This document shows, in pieces, positions 1 through 5,840 of a stretch of 5,898 nucleotides of DNA. Origin of the DNA: Anaerolineae bacterium (GTDB taxonomy: Bacteria > Chloroflexota > Anaerolineae > 4572-78 > NAK82); assembly GCA_025062175.1 (NCBI GenBank), contig JANXAX010000170.1, positions 1 through 5,898 on the forward strand, read 5' to 3'. The stretch's first letter is position 1, and the number at the start of each line of letters is the position of its first letter. The notes beneath the pieces are model-generated. The model was not told the origin of the DNA and did no database searches. It saw only the letters and a program-made list of their open reading frames with translations. A program made the translations under genes and the position numbers.

Positions 1-275
1 CCCTAGTGGAGAAGGAGACGAACACCGAAGAATTGCGCCAGGCGTTCCGCGATGCCGCTGCAGGCCCACTCAAGGGCATTCTGGCCGCCATTGATGAGCC
101 CCTAGTTTCCATCGATTTCAAAGGCGACCCGCACTCCAGCTTGGTGGATCTGCCTTTCACACAGGTGCTGGGTGGTCAGGGCAACATGGTGAAGGTGGTG
201 GCCTGGTATGACAACGAGTGGGGCTACTCCTGCCGCACCGCCGACCTGGCCAAGCTGGTGGCGAGCAAAATGTAG
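1..275 (+). CDS. gap: Glyceraldehyde-3-phosphate dehydrogenase, C-terminal part (5' end outside window)
   Basis: Cytosolic glycolytic enzyme that oxidises and phosphorylates glyceraldehyde-3-phosphate to 1,3-bisphosphoglycerate using NAD(P)+. Only the last 91 or so codons are visible. The frame is open to the left edge (it reads CTA at 3-5), so the GTG at 6 is an internal valine and not a start. Visible family hallmarks of the C-terminal catalytic domain are GPLKGIL, the EPLVSIDFKGDPHSS segment (the substrate-binding and subunit-interface part of the domain) and the near-terminal WYDNEWGYSCR motif. The active-site Cys and the NAD-binding domain lie upstream and cannot be checked. It ends at TAG 273-275. 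pgk, the next pathway step, begins 115 bases later on the same strand, as in many bacterial gap-pgk operons. Identification is very secure; cofactor preference cannot be judged from this fragment. Confidence 0.97.
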   Translation, partial: LVEKETNTEELRQAFRDAAAGPLKGILAAIDEPLVSIDFKGDPHSSLVDLPFTQVLGGQGNMVKVVAWYDNEWGYSCRTADLAKLVASKM

Positions 276-306
276 ACAGCTGCTTGCTATCCCGGAACTC
301 TGTCTC

Positions 307-345
307 GTTCTCCCTCTCCAGCTATCCATCCTGGGGAGGGAGAAC
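307..345 (+). other. Strong intercistronic hairpin between gap and pgk, no U-tract
   Basis: The arms GTTCTCCCTCTCCAG (307-321) and CTGGGGAGGGAGAAC (331-345) pair over 15 base pairs with a single G-U wobble and a 9-base loop. The next bases (accagatcat) contain no T run, so it is not a canonical intrinsic terminator. In this position it could be a partial or non-canonical terminator, an RNA-stability element that uncouples gap and pgk transcript levels, or an RNase processing site. The structure is seen directly; the role is inference. Confidence 0.75.
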
Positions 346-390
346 ACCAGATCATAAAACTGTTCATATGCTCTTAGACAGGGGATGCCG

Positions 391-1569
391 ATGAACAAGA
401 AAACCATTCGCGACATCGATGTGAAGGATAAACGCGTTTTGGTGCGTGTGGACTTCAATGTCCCATTGAAAAACGGGGTGGTCACCGATGATCGTCGCAT
501 CGTGGCGGCGCTGCCGACCATCCAGTATCTGCTTGATCACGGCGCCAAAGCGGTCATCCTGATGAGCCATCTGGGACGCCCCAAAGGTGGTCCTTCGCCG
601 GAATTCAGCATGAAACCGGTCTCAGCCAGGCTCAGCGAGTTGTTGCAGCGCCCGGTGATCCAGCTGAATGACTGCATAGGACCAGAGGTGGAGCAAGCCG
701 TCGCGTCCGCCCCGCCGGGGTCGGTGATTATGCTCGAGAACACCCGCTTCCACCCCGGTGAGGAGAAAAACGACTTGGAGCTAGCCCAAGGAATGGCCCG
801 CTTAGCAGACATCTATGTGAACGATGCATTTGGCTCGGCTCATCGCGCTCACTCAAGCACCGAGGGAGTAGCGCGCTTCCTGCCGGCGGTCGCCGGTTTC
901 CTAATGGAAAAGGAGCTTAACTACTTGGGCAAGGCATTAGCCTCTCCGGAGCGTCCCTTTGTGGCGATTATGGGAGGTGCCAAGATCTCCGATAAGATCG
1001 CTGTCATCCGCAATCTCCTGGGCAAGGTGGATACACTGCTCATTGGCGGTGGCATGGCCAACACCTTTTTCAAAGCCCAGGGCTACGATGTGGGGGAATC
1101 GTTGGTCGAGGACGATGCATTGGACACCGCGCGCGAGCTGTTGCAAGAAGGCGGCGATAAGCTCGTCCTACCGGTGGATTGTGTGGTGGCAGACCGTTTC
1201 GATGCGGATGCCCAGTCCAAGGTTGTAGCGGTCAATGAAGTGCCCGCTGGATGGCGTATTCTGGACATCGGGCCGGCCACTGTGGCTCACTTCGGCAACC
1301 GTCTGCAAGGTGCTAAGACAGTGGTGTGGAATGGACCGATGGGAGTGTTCGAGTTTCCCCGCTTTGCCGAGGGCACCTTTGCCATCGCCAGGGTGTTGGC
1401 CAGCCTGCAAGGTGCCACTACCATCGTAGGTGGCGGCGACTCCGCAGCCGCCGTGGAAAAGAGCGGACTTGCCGACAAGTTCAGCCACATCTCCACCGGT
1501 GGCGGCGCTTCGCTAGAGTTTCTTGAAGGACGGGTGCTCCCCGGCGTCGCGGCACTTCAGGACAGATAA
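391..1569 (+). CDS. pgk: Phosphoglycerate kinase
   Basis: Cytosolic enzyme that transfers phosphate from 1,3-bisphosphoglycerate to ADP, giving 3-phosphoglycerate and ATP. The full-length 392 residues match the usual bacterial size of about 390-400. Motifs in order: RVDFNVP (19-25) and SHLGRP (59-64) in the N-terminal substrate-binding domain; ENTRFHPGEEKND (116-128); NDAFGSAHRAHSS (144-156); GGAKISDK (195-202); GGGMANTFF (219-227); NGPMGVFEFPRFAEGT (314-329); and nucleotide-binding GGGDSAAAVEK (347-357) and STGGGASLEFLEG (368-380). No disabling change is visible. I prefer ATG 391 (MNKKTIRDIDV) over the in-frame ATG 385, because the AGGGGA Shine-Dalgarno at 380-385 sits five bases before 391 and would overlap a start at 385; MNKKTI is also the common family N-terminus. 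It follows gap and ends just before a strong terminator, so it is the last gene of that unit. Confidence 0.98.
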   Translation: MNKKTIRDIDVKDKRVLVRVDFNVPLKNGVVTDDRRIVAALPTIQYLLDHGAKAVILMSHLGRPKGGPSPEFSMKPVSARLSELLQRPVIQLNDCIGPEVEQAVASAPPGSVIMLENTRFHPGEEKNDLELAQGMARLADIYVNDAFGSAHRAHSSTEGVARFLPAVAGFLMEKELNYLGKALASPERPFVAIMGGAKISDKIAVIRNLLGKVDTLLIGGGMANTFFKAQGYDVGESLVEDDALDTARELLQEGGDKLVLPVDCVVADRFDADAQSKVVAVNEVPAGWRILDIGPATVAHFGNRLQGAKTVVWNGPMGVFEFPRFAEGTFAIARVLASLQGATTIVGGGDSAAAVEKSGLADKFSHISTGGGASLEFLEGRVLPGVAALQDR

Positions 1570-1599
1570 CGAACCGAAGTGGATTCCGGGTGGTAGTAG

Positions 1600-1646
1600 A
1601 AACCACCACACCCCAGCATACCCAGATGGGGGGTGTGGTGGTTTTT
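1600..1646 (+). terminator. Rho-independent terminator of pgk
   Basis: A perfect 15-base-pair stem is formed by AAACCACCACACCCC (1600-1614) and GGGGTGTGGTGGTTT (1630-1644), with a 15-base loop. The T run (TTTTT, 1642-1646) overlaps the base of the stem and is followed by C/T-rich sequence. It starts 31 bases after the pgk stop, as expected for the end of a gap-pgk unit. On the - strand the hairpin is followed by only three T, so termination there would be weaker. Confidence 0.93.
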
Positions 1647-1697
1647 CTCTTTGGGATGCAGGGCTCGGAGGCGCATCCATCTTAGAGGAGAGTTGAA

Positions 1698-1841
1698 ATG
1701 TGGTTGCCGGCCGAAGCGACTGAAATCGCCTGGCAAAGGCATCGCGCGCTGTGTCCCTACAGCCTGCGGCCGGCCATCCGCGTGGACGAGGGTGGCAGCG
1801 TCTCCGCAGATGGACGCTCGGCAGCATGCCATCAGGCATGA
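1698..1841 (+). CDS. Possible small protein, 47 residues, function unknown
   Basis: A short ORF begins with ATG 1698 and ends at TGA 1839-1841. Three things favour translation. AGGAG at 1686-1690 lies 7 bases before the ATG; an in-frame TAG at 1683-1685 means the ORF cannot extend upstream; and about 70% of third codon positions (33 of 47) are G or C, like the neighbouring genes. The peptide starts MWLPAEATEIAWQRHR, has no membrane segment or signal peptide, and has only two cysteines. I do not recognise the family. It could be a real small protein, a leader peptide, or the 5' remnant of a decayed gene whose remainder is gone. It lies between the pgk terminator and the nth-like promoter, so it would need its own promoter, and I see no clear one. 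This is a low-to-moderate call that rests on sequence signals only. Confidence 0.33.
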   Translation: MWLPAEATEIAWQRHRALCPYSLRPAIRVDEGGSVSADGRSAACHQA

Positions 1842-1915
1842 CTTCAGTCGATAGCTTTATAGAGCGCTGCTTCCACCCGCTCTCCACTGAAATGTTTTCT
1901 GGGACTCTGTCCGTC

Positions 1916-1944
1916 TTGTGTGTCATCCAAGATTGGAGTATACG
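1916..1944 (+). promoter_or_regulatory. Candidate sigma70-type promoter for the nth-like gene
   Basis: TTGTGT (1916-1921, three of six -35 consensus positions) and TATACG (1939-1944, four of six -10 positions) are separated by 17 bases. Transcription would start near 1951, giving a leader of about 23 bases before ATG 1974. This also argues against the upstream TTG at 1959 as start, since it would leave almost no room for a ribosome binding site. The matches are modest. Confidence 0.4.
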
Positions 1945-1973
1945 AAGAGATCATATGATTGGAGTTTGCTGGA

Positions 1974-2702
1974 ATGGCAGAGGAGAACAAGGCTATAGAC
2001 CCTCTGCGCGCGAAAGTGCGGATCATCCATGAAAAGCTGGCCCTGGCGTACGGCCAGCCCACCTGGCGCCCTCATCTGGATGCCATCTCCGAGGTGGTCA
2101 GCACGATTCTAAGCCAAAACACGAACGATGGAAACCGCGACCGGGCCTTCAGCCAGCTGCGCGCTGCGTTCCCCACTTGGGAGATGGTGCGCGACGCCCC
2201 GGTCGAAGCCATTGCTGCGGCGATCAATCCGGCTGGTCTGGCCCCCCAAAAAGCACCGCGCATCAAGCAAGCATTGCAATTTATCACCGCGCAGCGTGGG
2301 ACACTCGACCTGGACTTTCTCAAGGACATGCCGGTGCAACAGGCGAAGGAATGGCTTATGCAGATCAAGGGCATCGGCCCCAAAACGGCGGCGATCGTGC
2401 TCCTGTTTGCGCTGGGGCGGCCCGCCTTTCCCGTCGATACCCACATCTATCGTGTCACGCGCCGGTTAGGCCTGGTCGACCCGCACGCATCCGTGGAGAA
2501 AGCGCACGAAGTGCTCGAGCGGCTACTCGACCCGGAAATGTATTATGCGTTTCATCTGAATGTCATCCGTCACGGGCGTGAGGTGTGTCAAGCGCGCAAA
2601 CCGCGCTGTGCCAACTGCGTTCTAAGGGATTGGTGTGATTACTACCATCAGAACGTAGCTCCCCAAGAGCGACACAGACAGGAGCACGCCGGAGCACCGT
2701 AG
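1974..2702 (+). CDS. nth: Endonuclease III-type DNA glycosylase/AP lyase (HhH-GPD, 4Fe-4S)
   Basis: Base-excision repair enzyme. Members of this family remove oxidised pyrimidines and cut the abasic site by beta-elimination. The 242 residues (from ATG 1974) compare with about 211 in E. coli Nth; the excess is mainly a longer N-terminus and a C-terminal tail. Seen in order: LSQNTND (46-52), the helix-hairpin-helix IKGIGPKTAA (131-140) with the expected catalytic Lys137, VDTH (154-157) with catalytic Asp155, and a perfect C-x6-C-x2-C-x5-C iron-sulfur motif at Cys205, 212, 215 and 221. Both catalytic residues and all four ligands are intact, so it is probably active. ATG 1974 is preceded by GGAG (1961-1964); an in-frame TTG at 1959 would add five residues. 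It stands alone, with a terminator upstream and a convergent gene downstream. The family is secure. Whether it is the main Nth or a paralogue with other specificity (the LSQNTND variant occurs in endonuclease III-like proteins) is not resolved, so the symbol is provisional. Confidence 0.92.
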   Translation: MAEENKAIDPLRAKVRIIHEKLALAYGQPTWRPHLDAISEVVSTILSQNTNDGNRDRAFSQLRAAFPTWEMVRDAPVEAIAAAINPAGLAPQKAPRIKQALQFITAQRGTLDLDFLKDMPVQQAKEWLMQIKGIGPKTAAIVLLFALGRPAFPVDTHIYRVTRRLGLVDPHASVEKAHEVLERLLDPEMYYAFHLNVIRHGREVCQARKPRCANCVLRDWCDYYHQNVAPQERHRQEHAGAP

Positions 2703-2884
2703 ATTGGCAGCTAGATGAAGCAACAGCTCAGGGGAACAACAATTGTCCACGACACGGCCGTCCAGGTGACCGGCTGGCCGTCCAGAGGATTGCGTGCTGA
2801 CGCACCTCGCTTGATTTGAACCTTGCCTCCTCCCCCGAAAGGCGGTGCATTCTGCAGTGTGTGCCTGATAACACCATTCAGCCG
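2703..2884. other. Convergent intergenic spacer with no clear terminator
   Basis: This spacer separates the converging nth-like and M23 genes. I see no hairpin followed by a T run on either strand. The only structures are a 5-base-pair hairpin TGCGT-GCTG-ACGCA (2791-2804) and a GGCCGTCCAG sequence that occurs twice (2756-2765 and 2776-2785), exactly 20 bases apart. No ORF here looks coding. Confidence 0.6.
2756..2785. repeat. Short direct repeat, two copies of GGCCGTCCAG
   Basis: The ten-base word GGCCGTCCAG at 2756-2765 recurs at 2776-2785, a 20-base period. With only two copies and no flanking similarity it may be chance or a remnant of a small duplication. No function is assigned. Confidence 0.5.
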
Positions 2885-4690
2885 TCAATCGGGTAAGCGG
2901 AGCAGCCATAGATTACGGTCCAGTGCGCTCACAAAAACAATGGAGCGCCCGTCAGGCGCCACGGCCCAATCATTATTCGCGATCTTAAAGGGTATCGTCT
3001 CCGGATGCGTAAGGGCACGCCCTGTCCCGTTTTGTGCGTCGAATTCCCACAGCTCGTGAAAGGTAGCCGCAGGGCGCAGGGGGACGATGAGCAAGCGATG
3101 GTCATCGCGCCAGCGGTGAGCGCCGAACAGCGCACTCGGAAGCTGGTGGCGTTGCGTGCCGTCGACGCGCACCAGCCAGAGGCCATTCTGGTCGCGTTTC
3201 TGGCTGAGCGCAATCGAATAGACTAGCCACGTGCCCTGAGGCGAGAGGCTTCCCCCACGCAAACGGTCAGAGCGCGCCAGCTCCAGGCGGTCGCCGTCGG
3301 GCAATGACAGCGCCCATAGCACTTGTTCGCGCGCCGACAAATTTTCACGTCCACTCACGATCAAAACGGTATCGGTTGCCCAGCCGAGTATGCTCCCGCG
3401 CGCTAACTTTGCGACTTCCCGTGCCCCACTGCCGTCCAAGTTGGCCACCCAGATTTCCGCGACACGGCGTTCGATCGGAAGATTGTCATTGCTGACCTGC
3501 CAGGCAATGCGCGTCCGGTGGGGTGCAATGAACACTGGTCGCCCGCCCGCCGGCACGGCCCAACGTCGGCGTGCCAGACCTGCTGGACAGGCGAGCTCCT
3601 CTAGGAAGGTGGTCTTCCCGCGAAGCACAATGCGATAGGATAGGTCGGTTGTATAAAAGCCAATATGTTCACTGAAGAGATAGGGACCCATTTCAGGTGC
3701 ATCGACGCTGACGGCCCAGATCGCTGCTGATCTTGCTGGTGAAGGACGATCGATGAACAGTACCTGGCGCGCGTCCGGCGACCAGAACGGCTGGGTACAA
3801 CATCCTCCCGTGGTGAGCATCTGTAATGATGATGAGGGAATGGTGTTCTCCCGACGTGTTGGATGTATAGACGCTTGCGTACTGGCTGTCGGGCGGGACG
3901 GAGAGGCACACCCGAGGGGAGCATCGGATGGCAGCAGGGCGCCCAGGCGCATGTTGGCCGGAAACTCGGGCGGCCAAGGATTGGCAAAATCGTTGAGCAA
4001 TGGACCACCCGCACTGGCTTCAGGCTGGTCGTCCAGATGCTGCCACTTGCGTGGCTCATCCAAGTCATATTGGAAGGCCTGACTGAACGCACCGGCCAAC
4101 GCCAGGTTGTCCCAGTCTGCCTGAACCAGTTTCACCGGGTTGTACTTGCGTACATGGGAAAGATCACGAATTTCGAAGTGGAGATGAGGTCGTCCGAAGC
4201 ATGTCTCGGCAGGATCACCGCTCAAGCCCACTAGATCTCCCGCTTTGACAAACTGACCGGGTTTCAGAGAAGGTCTCTCCAGCAAATGGCCGTAGAAGGT
4301 GGCATATCCTAAATCGGGATGGTCGATCATGAGGTTGTGTGGAGCTGAGCCAAAGCGCAGCGCATCCACAGCGAACACCACTCCATCGGCCATAGCCACC
4401 ACGGGGGTGCCACATGGCGCTGCCAAATCAACACCAAAGTGAATGCCACCGCTGCCCGCGTAGGTGGTATGACGTTGCCGAAATGCTCCGACGGTGTTGC
4501 CGTAAGGCTGAGCAAGCAACCAGGTAGAAGGCCCTGCTTCTCCAGAAAAGGGGAGAATGAACGGCCGCTCGAGCGAGGGCGACGGTGTCTCTGCCTGAGC
4601 CACGCCTCCGAAGAACACGAGAACGAACACACTGGCCACGGTCATCCATTTTGAAAGATTGAAGATTCTGAGACGACAAAAGCATCGCAT
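2885..4690 (-). CDS. Secreted M23 (LytM-type) metallopeptidase fused to a TolB/PD40-like beta-propeller
   Basis: Predicted exported zinc peptidase; the M23 family cuts peptide cross-bridges in peptidoglycan. The protein has 601 residues from ATG 4690, chosen because AGGAAGG (complement of 4699-4705) lies 8 bases upstream. Residues 1-33 look like a signal peptide: basic N-terminus, hydrophobic core TVASVFVLVFFGGV, cleavage after AQA (31-33). The M23 domain spans about 58-190 and keeps all expected residues: His84 and Asp88 (HFGVD), His135 (FYGHL), and His169 and His171 (PHLHFE). A Pro/Ser/Thr-rich linker (about 220-290) follows. Residues 295-601 contain degenerate propeller blades, including QPFWSPDARQVLFID (300-314), IWVANLDGSG (413-422), SPQGTWLVYS (483-492), LWLVRVDGTQ (504-513) and APDGRSIVFVS (578-588). 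The frame continues upstream to 5104, but that part overlaps etfB antisense and lacks coding character. Peptidase and propeller are confident; the combined role (cell-wall remodelling or binding guided by the propeller) is inference. It is the only - strand gene here. Confidence 0.93.
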   Translation of the reverse strand: MRCFCRLRIFNLSKWMTVASVFVLVFFGGVAQAETPSPSLERPFILPFSGEAGPSTWLLAQPYGNTVGAFRQRHTTYAGSGGIHFGVDLAAPCGTPVVAMADGVVFAVDALRFGSAPHNLMIDHPDLGYATFYGHLLERPSLKPGQFVKAGDLVGLSGDPAETCFGRPHLHFEIRDLSHVRKYNPVKLVQADWDNLALAGAFSQAFQYDLDEPRKWQHLDDQPEASAGGPLLNDFANPWPPEFPANMRLGALLPSDAPLGCASPSRPTASTQASIHPTRRENTIPSSSLQMLTTGGCCTQPFWSPDARQVLFIDRPSPARSAAIWAVSVDAPEMGPYLFSEHIGFYTTDLSYRIVLRGKTTFLEELACPAGLARRRWAVPAGGRPVFIAPHRTRIAWQVSNDNLPIERRVAEIWVANLDGSGAREVAKLARGSILGWATDTVLIVSGRENLSAREQVLWALSLPDGDRLELARSDRLRGGSLSPQGTWLVYSIALSQKRDQNGLWLVRVDGTQRHQLPSALFGAHRWRDDHRLLIVPLRPAATFHELWEFDAQNGTGRALTHPETIPFKIANNDWAVAPDGRSIVFVSALDRNLWLLRLPD

Positions 4691-4733
4691 GCGAGTTGCC
4701 TTCCTATACTTGTCTGTTTTCTCTGAATTCAGA

Positions 4734-4762
4734 AGCTTATTCGTCTGCGGAGGCAAAGTCAA
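4734..4762 (-). promoter_or_regulatory. Candidate promoter for the M23 peptidase gene
   Basis: On the - strand, TTGACT (complement of 4757-4762, five of six -35 positions) is followed after 17 bases by TAAGCT (complement of 4734-4739, three of six -10 positions). It lies about 44 bases upstream of ATG 4690, with the ribosome binding site in between. The -35 is good and the -10 weak. Confidence 0.42.
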
Positions 4763-4771
4763 TTCTGGTTG

Positions 4772-4791
4772 GGTGGCGAAATCAGACCACC
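4772..4791. other. Inverted repeat in the divergent intergenic region
   Basis: GGTGG (4772-4776) and CCACC (4787-4791) are separated by 10 bases, with one further possible G-T pair outside. It lies just upstream of the candidate - strand -35 and about 60 bases upstream of the + strand -35. It could be a regulator site, but the arms are short and chance is a fair alternative. Confidence 0.25.
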
Positions 4792-4850
4792 TCGGGGCGC
4801 AACTCGTCGGCTGGCTCGGTGTTGTTCTAATCGCAAAAGCGGTCTTCTCT

Positions 4851-4879
4851 TTGCTGGGTTGTATTGGGAATGTTATACT
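4851..4879 (+). promoter_or_regulatory. Candidate extended -10 promoter for etfBA
   Basis: TTGCTG (4851-4856) and TATACT (4874-4879, five of six -10 positions) are 17 bases apart, and TG at 4871-4872 followed by one base forms an extended -10. Transcription would begin near 4886, leaving a leader of about 30 bases with the GAGGAGG ribosome binding site (4904-4910). This is the best promoter match in the window. Confidence 0.65.
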
Positions 4880-4915
4880 CTGGATTTCGTAGTCCGATAA
4901 TTCGAGGAGGTCGGC

Positions 4916-5821
4916 ATGGCGTCTGAAAGGGGATATCGGATGGCAGTGCTGGTGAAACAAGTGCCAGACACCCGCCATCTCAGCGGAGAGGTGATGAAAC
5001 CGGACGGTACCGTGAACCGCGCTGCGCTGCCCGCCATCTTCAATCCGGAAGATCTGAACGCATTGGAGATGGCCCTGCAGGTGCGTGATGAGAAGGGAGG
5101 GCACATCACAGTAATCACGATGGGACCTCCTTCAGCAGCAGAAGTATTGCGTGATTCACTCTATCGCGGCGCCGATCAAGTCATTCTGCTCACCGACCGA
5201 CGTTTTGCCGGATCCGACACCCTGGCGACTTCCTACGCACTATCCTGTGCCATCAAGCGGTTGGGCGCGGTTGACCTGGTTTTCTGTGGCCGACAGGCGA
5301 TCGACGGCGACACCGCGCAGGTGGGTCCTCAGACAGCCGAGAAGCTGGGTATCCCTCAGATCACCTATGCCGAACGTATCGTGCAGCTGGATGGGGATGA
5401 AATCGTGGTCATGCGTGCGCTGGAACGTGGTCGTGAGATGGTCAAGTGTTCCCTGCCGTGTCTCCTGACGGTGGTGGCGTCGGCCAATCGGCCACGTCCC
5501 CCTTCCGCGCGGCGACGCATCGCGTACAAGTTGGCGGCAGCACCGCATGAGTATCCGACATTGCTGCAGAAATGGCCCGAATTTGAAAGCGAAGCGCAAC
5601 TGGATAGTTTCCTAGAGGCGCGTGGATTGCGCATTCCAGTTTGGACAGTGGAGGATATCGGCGCCGATCCGGACAAGGTGGGGCTGGCCGGTTCGCCCAC
5701 CCAAGTGTACAAGATCAACATGGTGGTGTTGGAGAAATCTGAGACCAAGGAAATCCCCCCGACGCGCGAGGGCATCGTCGCGCTGGTGCAGGAGCTGGTA
5801 CAAGAGTACATCATCGGGTAA
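4916..5821 (+). CDS. etfB: Electron transfer flavoprotein, beta subunit
   Basis: The beta subunit pairs with EtfA to form a cytosolic FAD-carrying electron shuttle between acyl-CoA-type dehydrogenases or other oxidoreductases and the quinone pool or ferredoxin. Family landmarks in this 301-residue protein are the N-terminal VLVKQVPDT (11-19), TVITMGPPSA (65-74), LRDSLYRGAD (78-87), RFAGSDTLATSYAL (96-109), GRQAIDGDTAQVGP (125-138) and AGSPTQVYK (258-266). This wording resembles the clostridial/FixA-type group, which includes electron-bifurcating members, more than the mitochondrial-type group. The protein is about 40 residues longer than the usual 260, mostly from added sequence at about 203-235 and at the N-terminus. 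GAGGAGG at 4904-4910, five bases before ATG 4916, supports this start. ATG 4940 (MAVLVKQVPDT), with AAGGGGA six bases upstream, is a serious alternative that matches family N-termini better. etfA follows 19 bases after the stop, so the two are co-transcribed. The electron donor and acceptor cannot be told from the window. Confidence 0.95.
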   Translation: MASERGYRMAVLVKQVPDTRHLSGEVMKPDGTVNRAALPAIFNPEDLNALEMALQVRDEKGGHITVITMGPPSAAEVLRDSLYRGADQVILLTDRRFAGSDTLATSYALSCAIKRLGAVDLVFCGRQAIDGDTAQVGPQTAEKLGIPQITYAERIVQLDGDEIVVMRALERGREMVKCSLPCLLTVVASANRPRPPSARRRIAYKLAAAPHEYPTLLQKWPEFESEAQLDSFLEARGLRIPVWTVEDIGADPDKVGLAGSPTQVYKINMVVLEKSETKEIPPTREGIVALVQELVQEYIIG

Positions 5822-5840
5822 TCTCTTCTGGGGAGCTTCT

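Larger units (their letters stand above)
1647..1973 (+). other. Intergenic region between the pgk terminator and the nth-like gene
   Basis: About 330 bases without a secure gene. It contains, in order, a 6-base-pair inverted repeat (GGATGC 1654-1659 / GCATCC 1673-1678), a candidate 47-codon ORF (1698-1841), a small hairpin CATGCC-ATCA-GGCATG at the end of that ORF (1825-1840), and a candidate promoter (1916-1944). From about 1845 to 1960 the base composition is less GC-rich than in the genes and looks non-coding. I recognise no riboswitch class, tRNA or known small RNA here. Confidence 0.6.

Noticed and set aside
6..8. GTG at 6 as the start of a short gene
   Set aside because: The frame is open to the left edge and the sequence is the middle of the GAPDH C-terminal domain; it is an internal codon.
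385..390. ATG 385 as the pgk start
   Set aside because: The Shine-Dalgarno AGGGGA at 380-385 overlaps this ATG and is correctly spaced for ATG 391, which also gives the usual N-terminus.
102..570. Antisense ORFs across the gap-pgk junction
   Set aside because: They are shadows of the coding strands of gap and pgk, with no ribosome binding site or recognisable motif.
1654..1678. GGATGC/GCATCC repeat as part of a riboswitch before the small ORF
   Set aside because: It is a six-base-pair stem with no conserved core of a known riboswitch class; not enough to call.
1838..2032. ORF starting at ATG 1838, overlapping the stop of the small ORF by ATGA, as in translationally coupled genes
   Set aside because: It runs through the candidate nth promoter and into the nth coding region in another frame. 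Its composition and peptide do not look coding, and the overlap is probably chance.
2833..2850. CCCCC-GAAA-GGCGG as a terminator hairpin between the convergent genes
   Set aside because: The stem has a mismatch in five pairs and no T run follows on either strand.
3005..4234. Several + strand ORFs of 63-123 codons inside the M23 gene
   Set aside because: They are antisense to a well-supported coding region, have no family motifs and overlap one another, which is typical of shadow frames in GC-rich DNA.
4691..5104. Upstream extension of the M23 reading frame (138 extra residues on the - strand)
   Set aside because: It runs antisense through etfB and the divergent spacer, lacks coding character, and would place the clear signal peptide in the middle of the protein. 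ATG 4690 has a good ribosome binding site.
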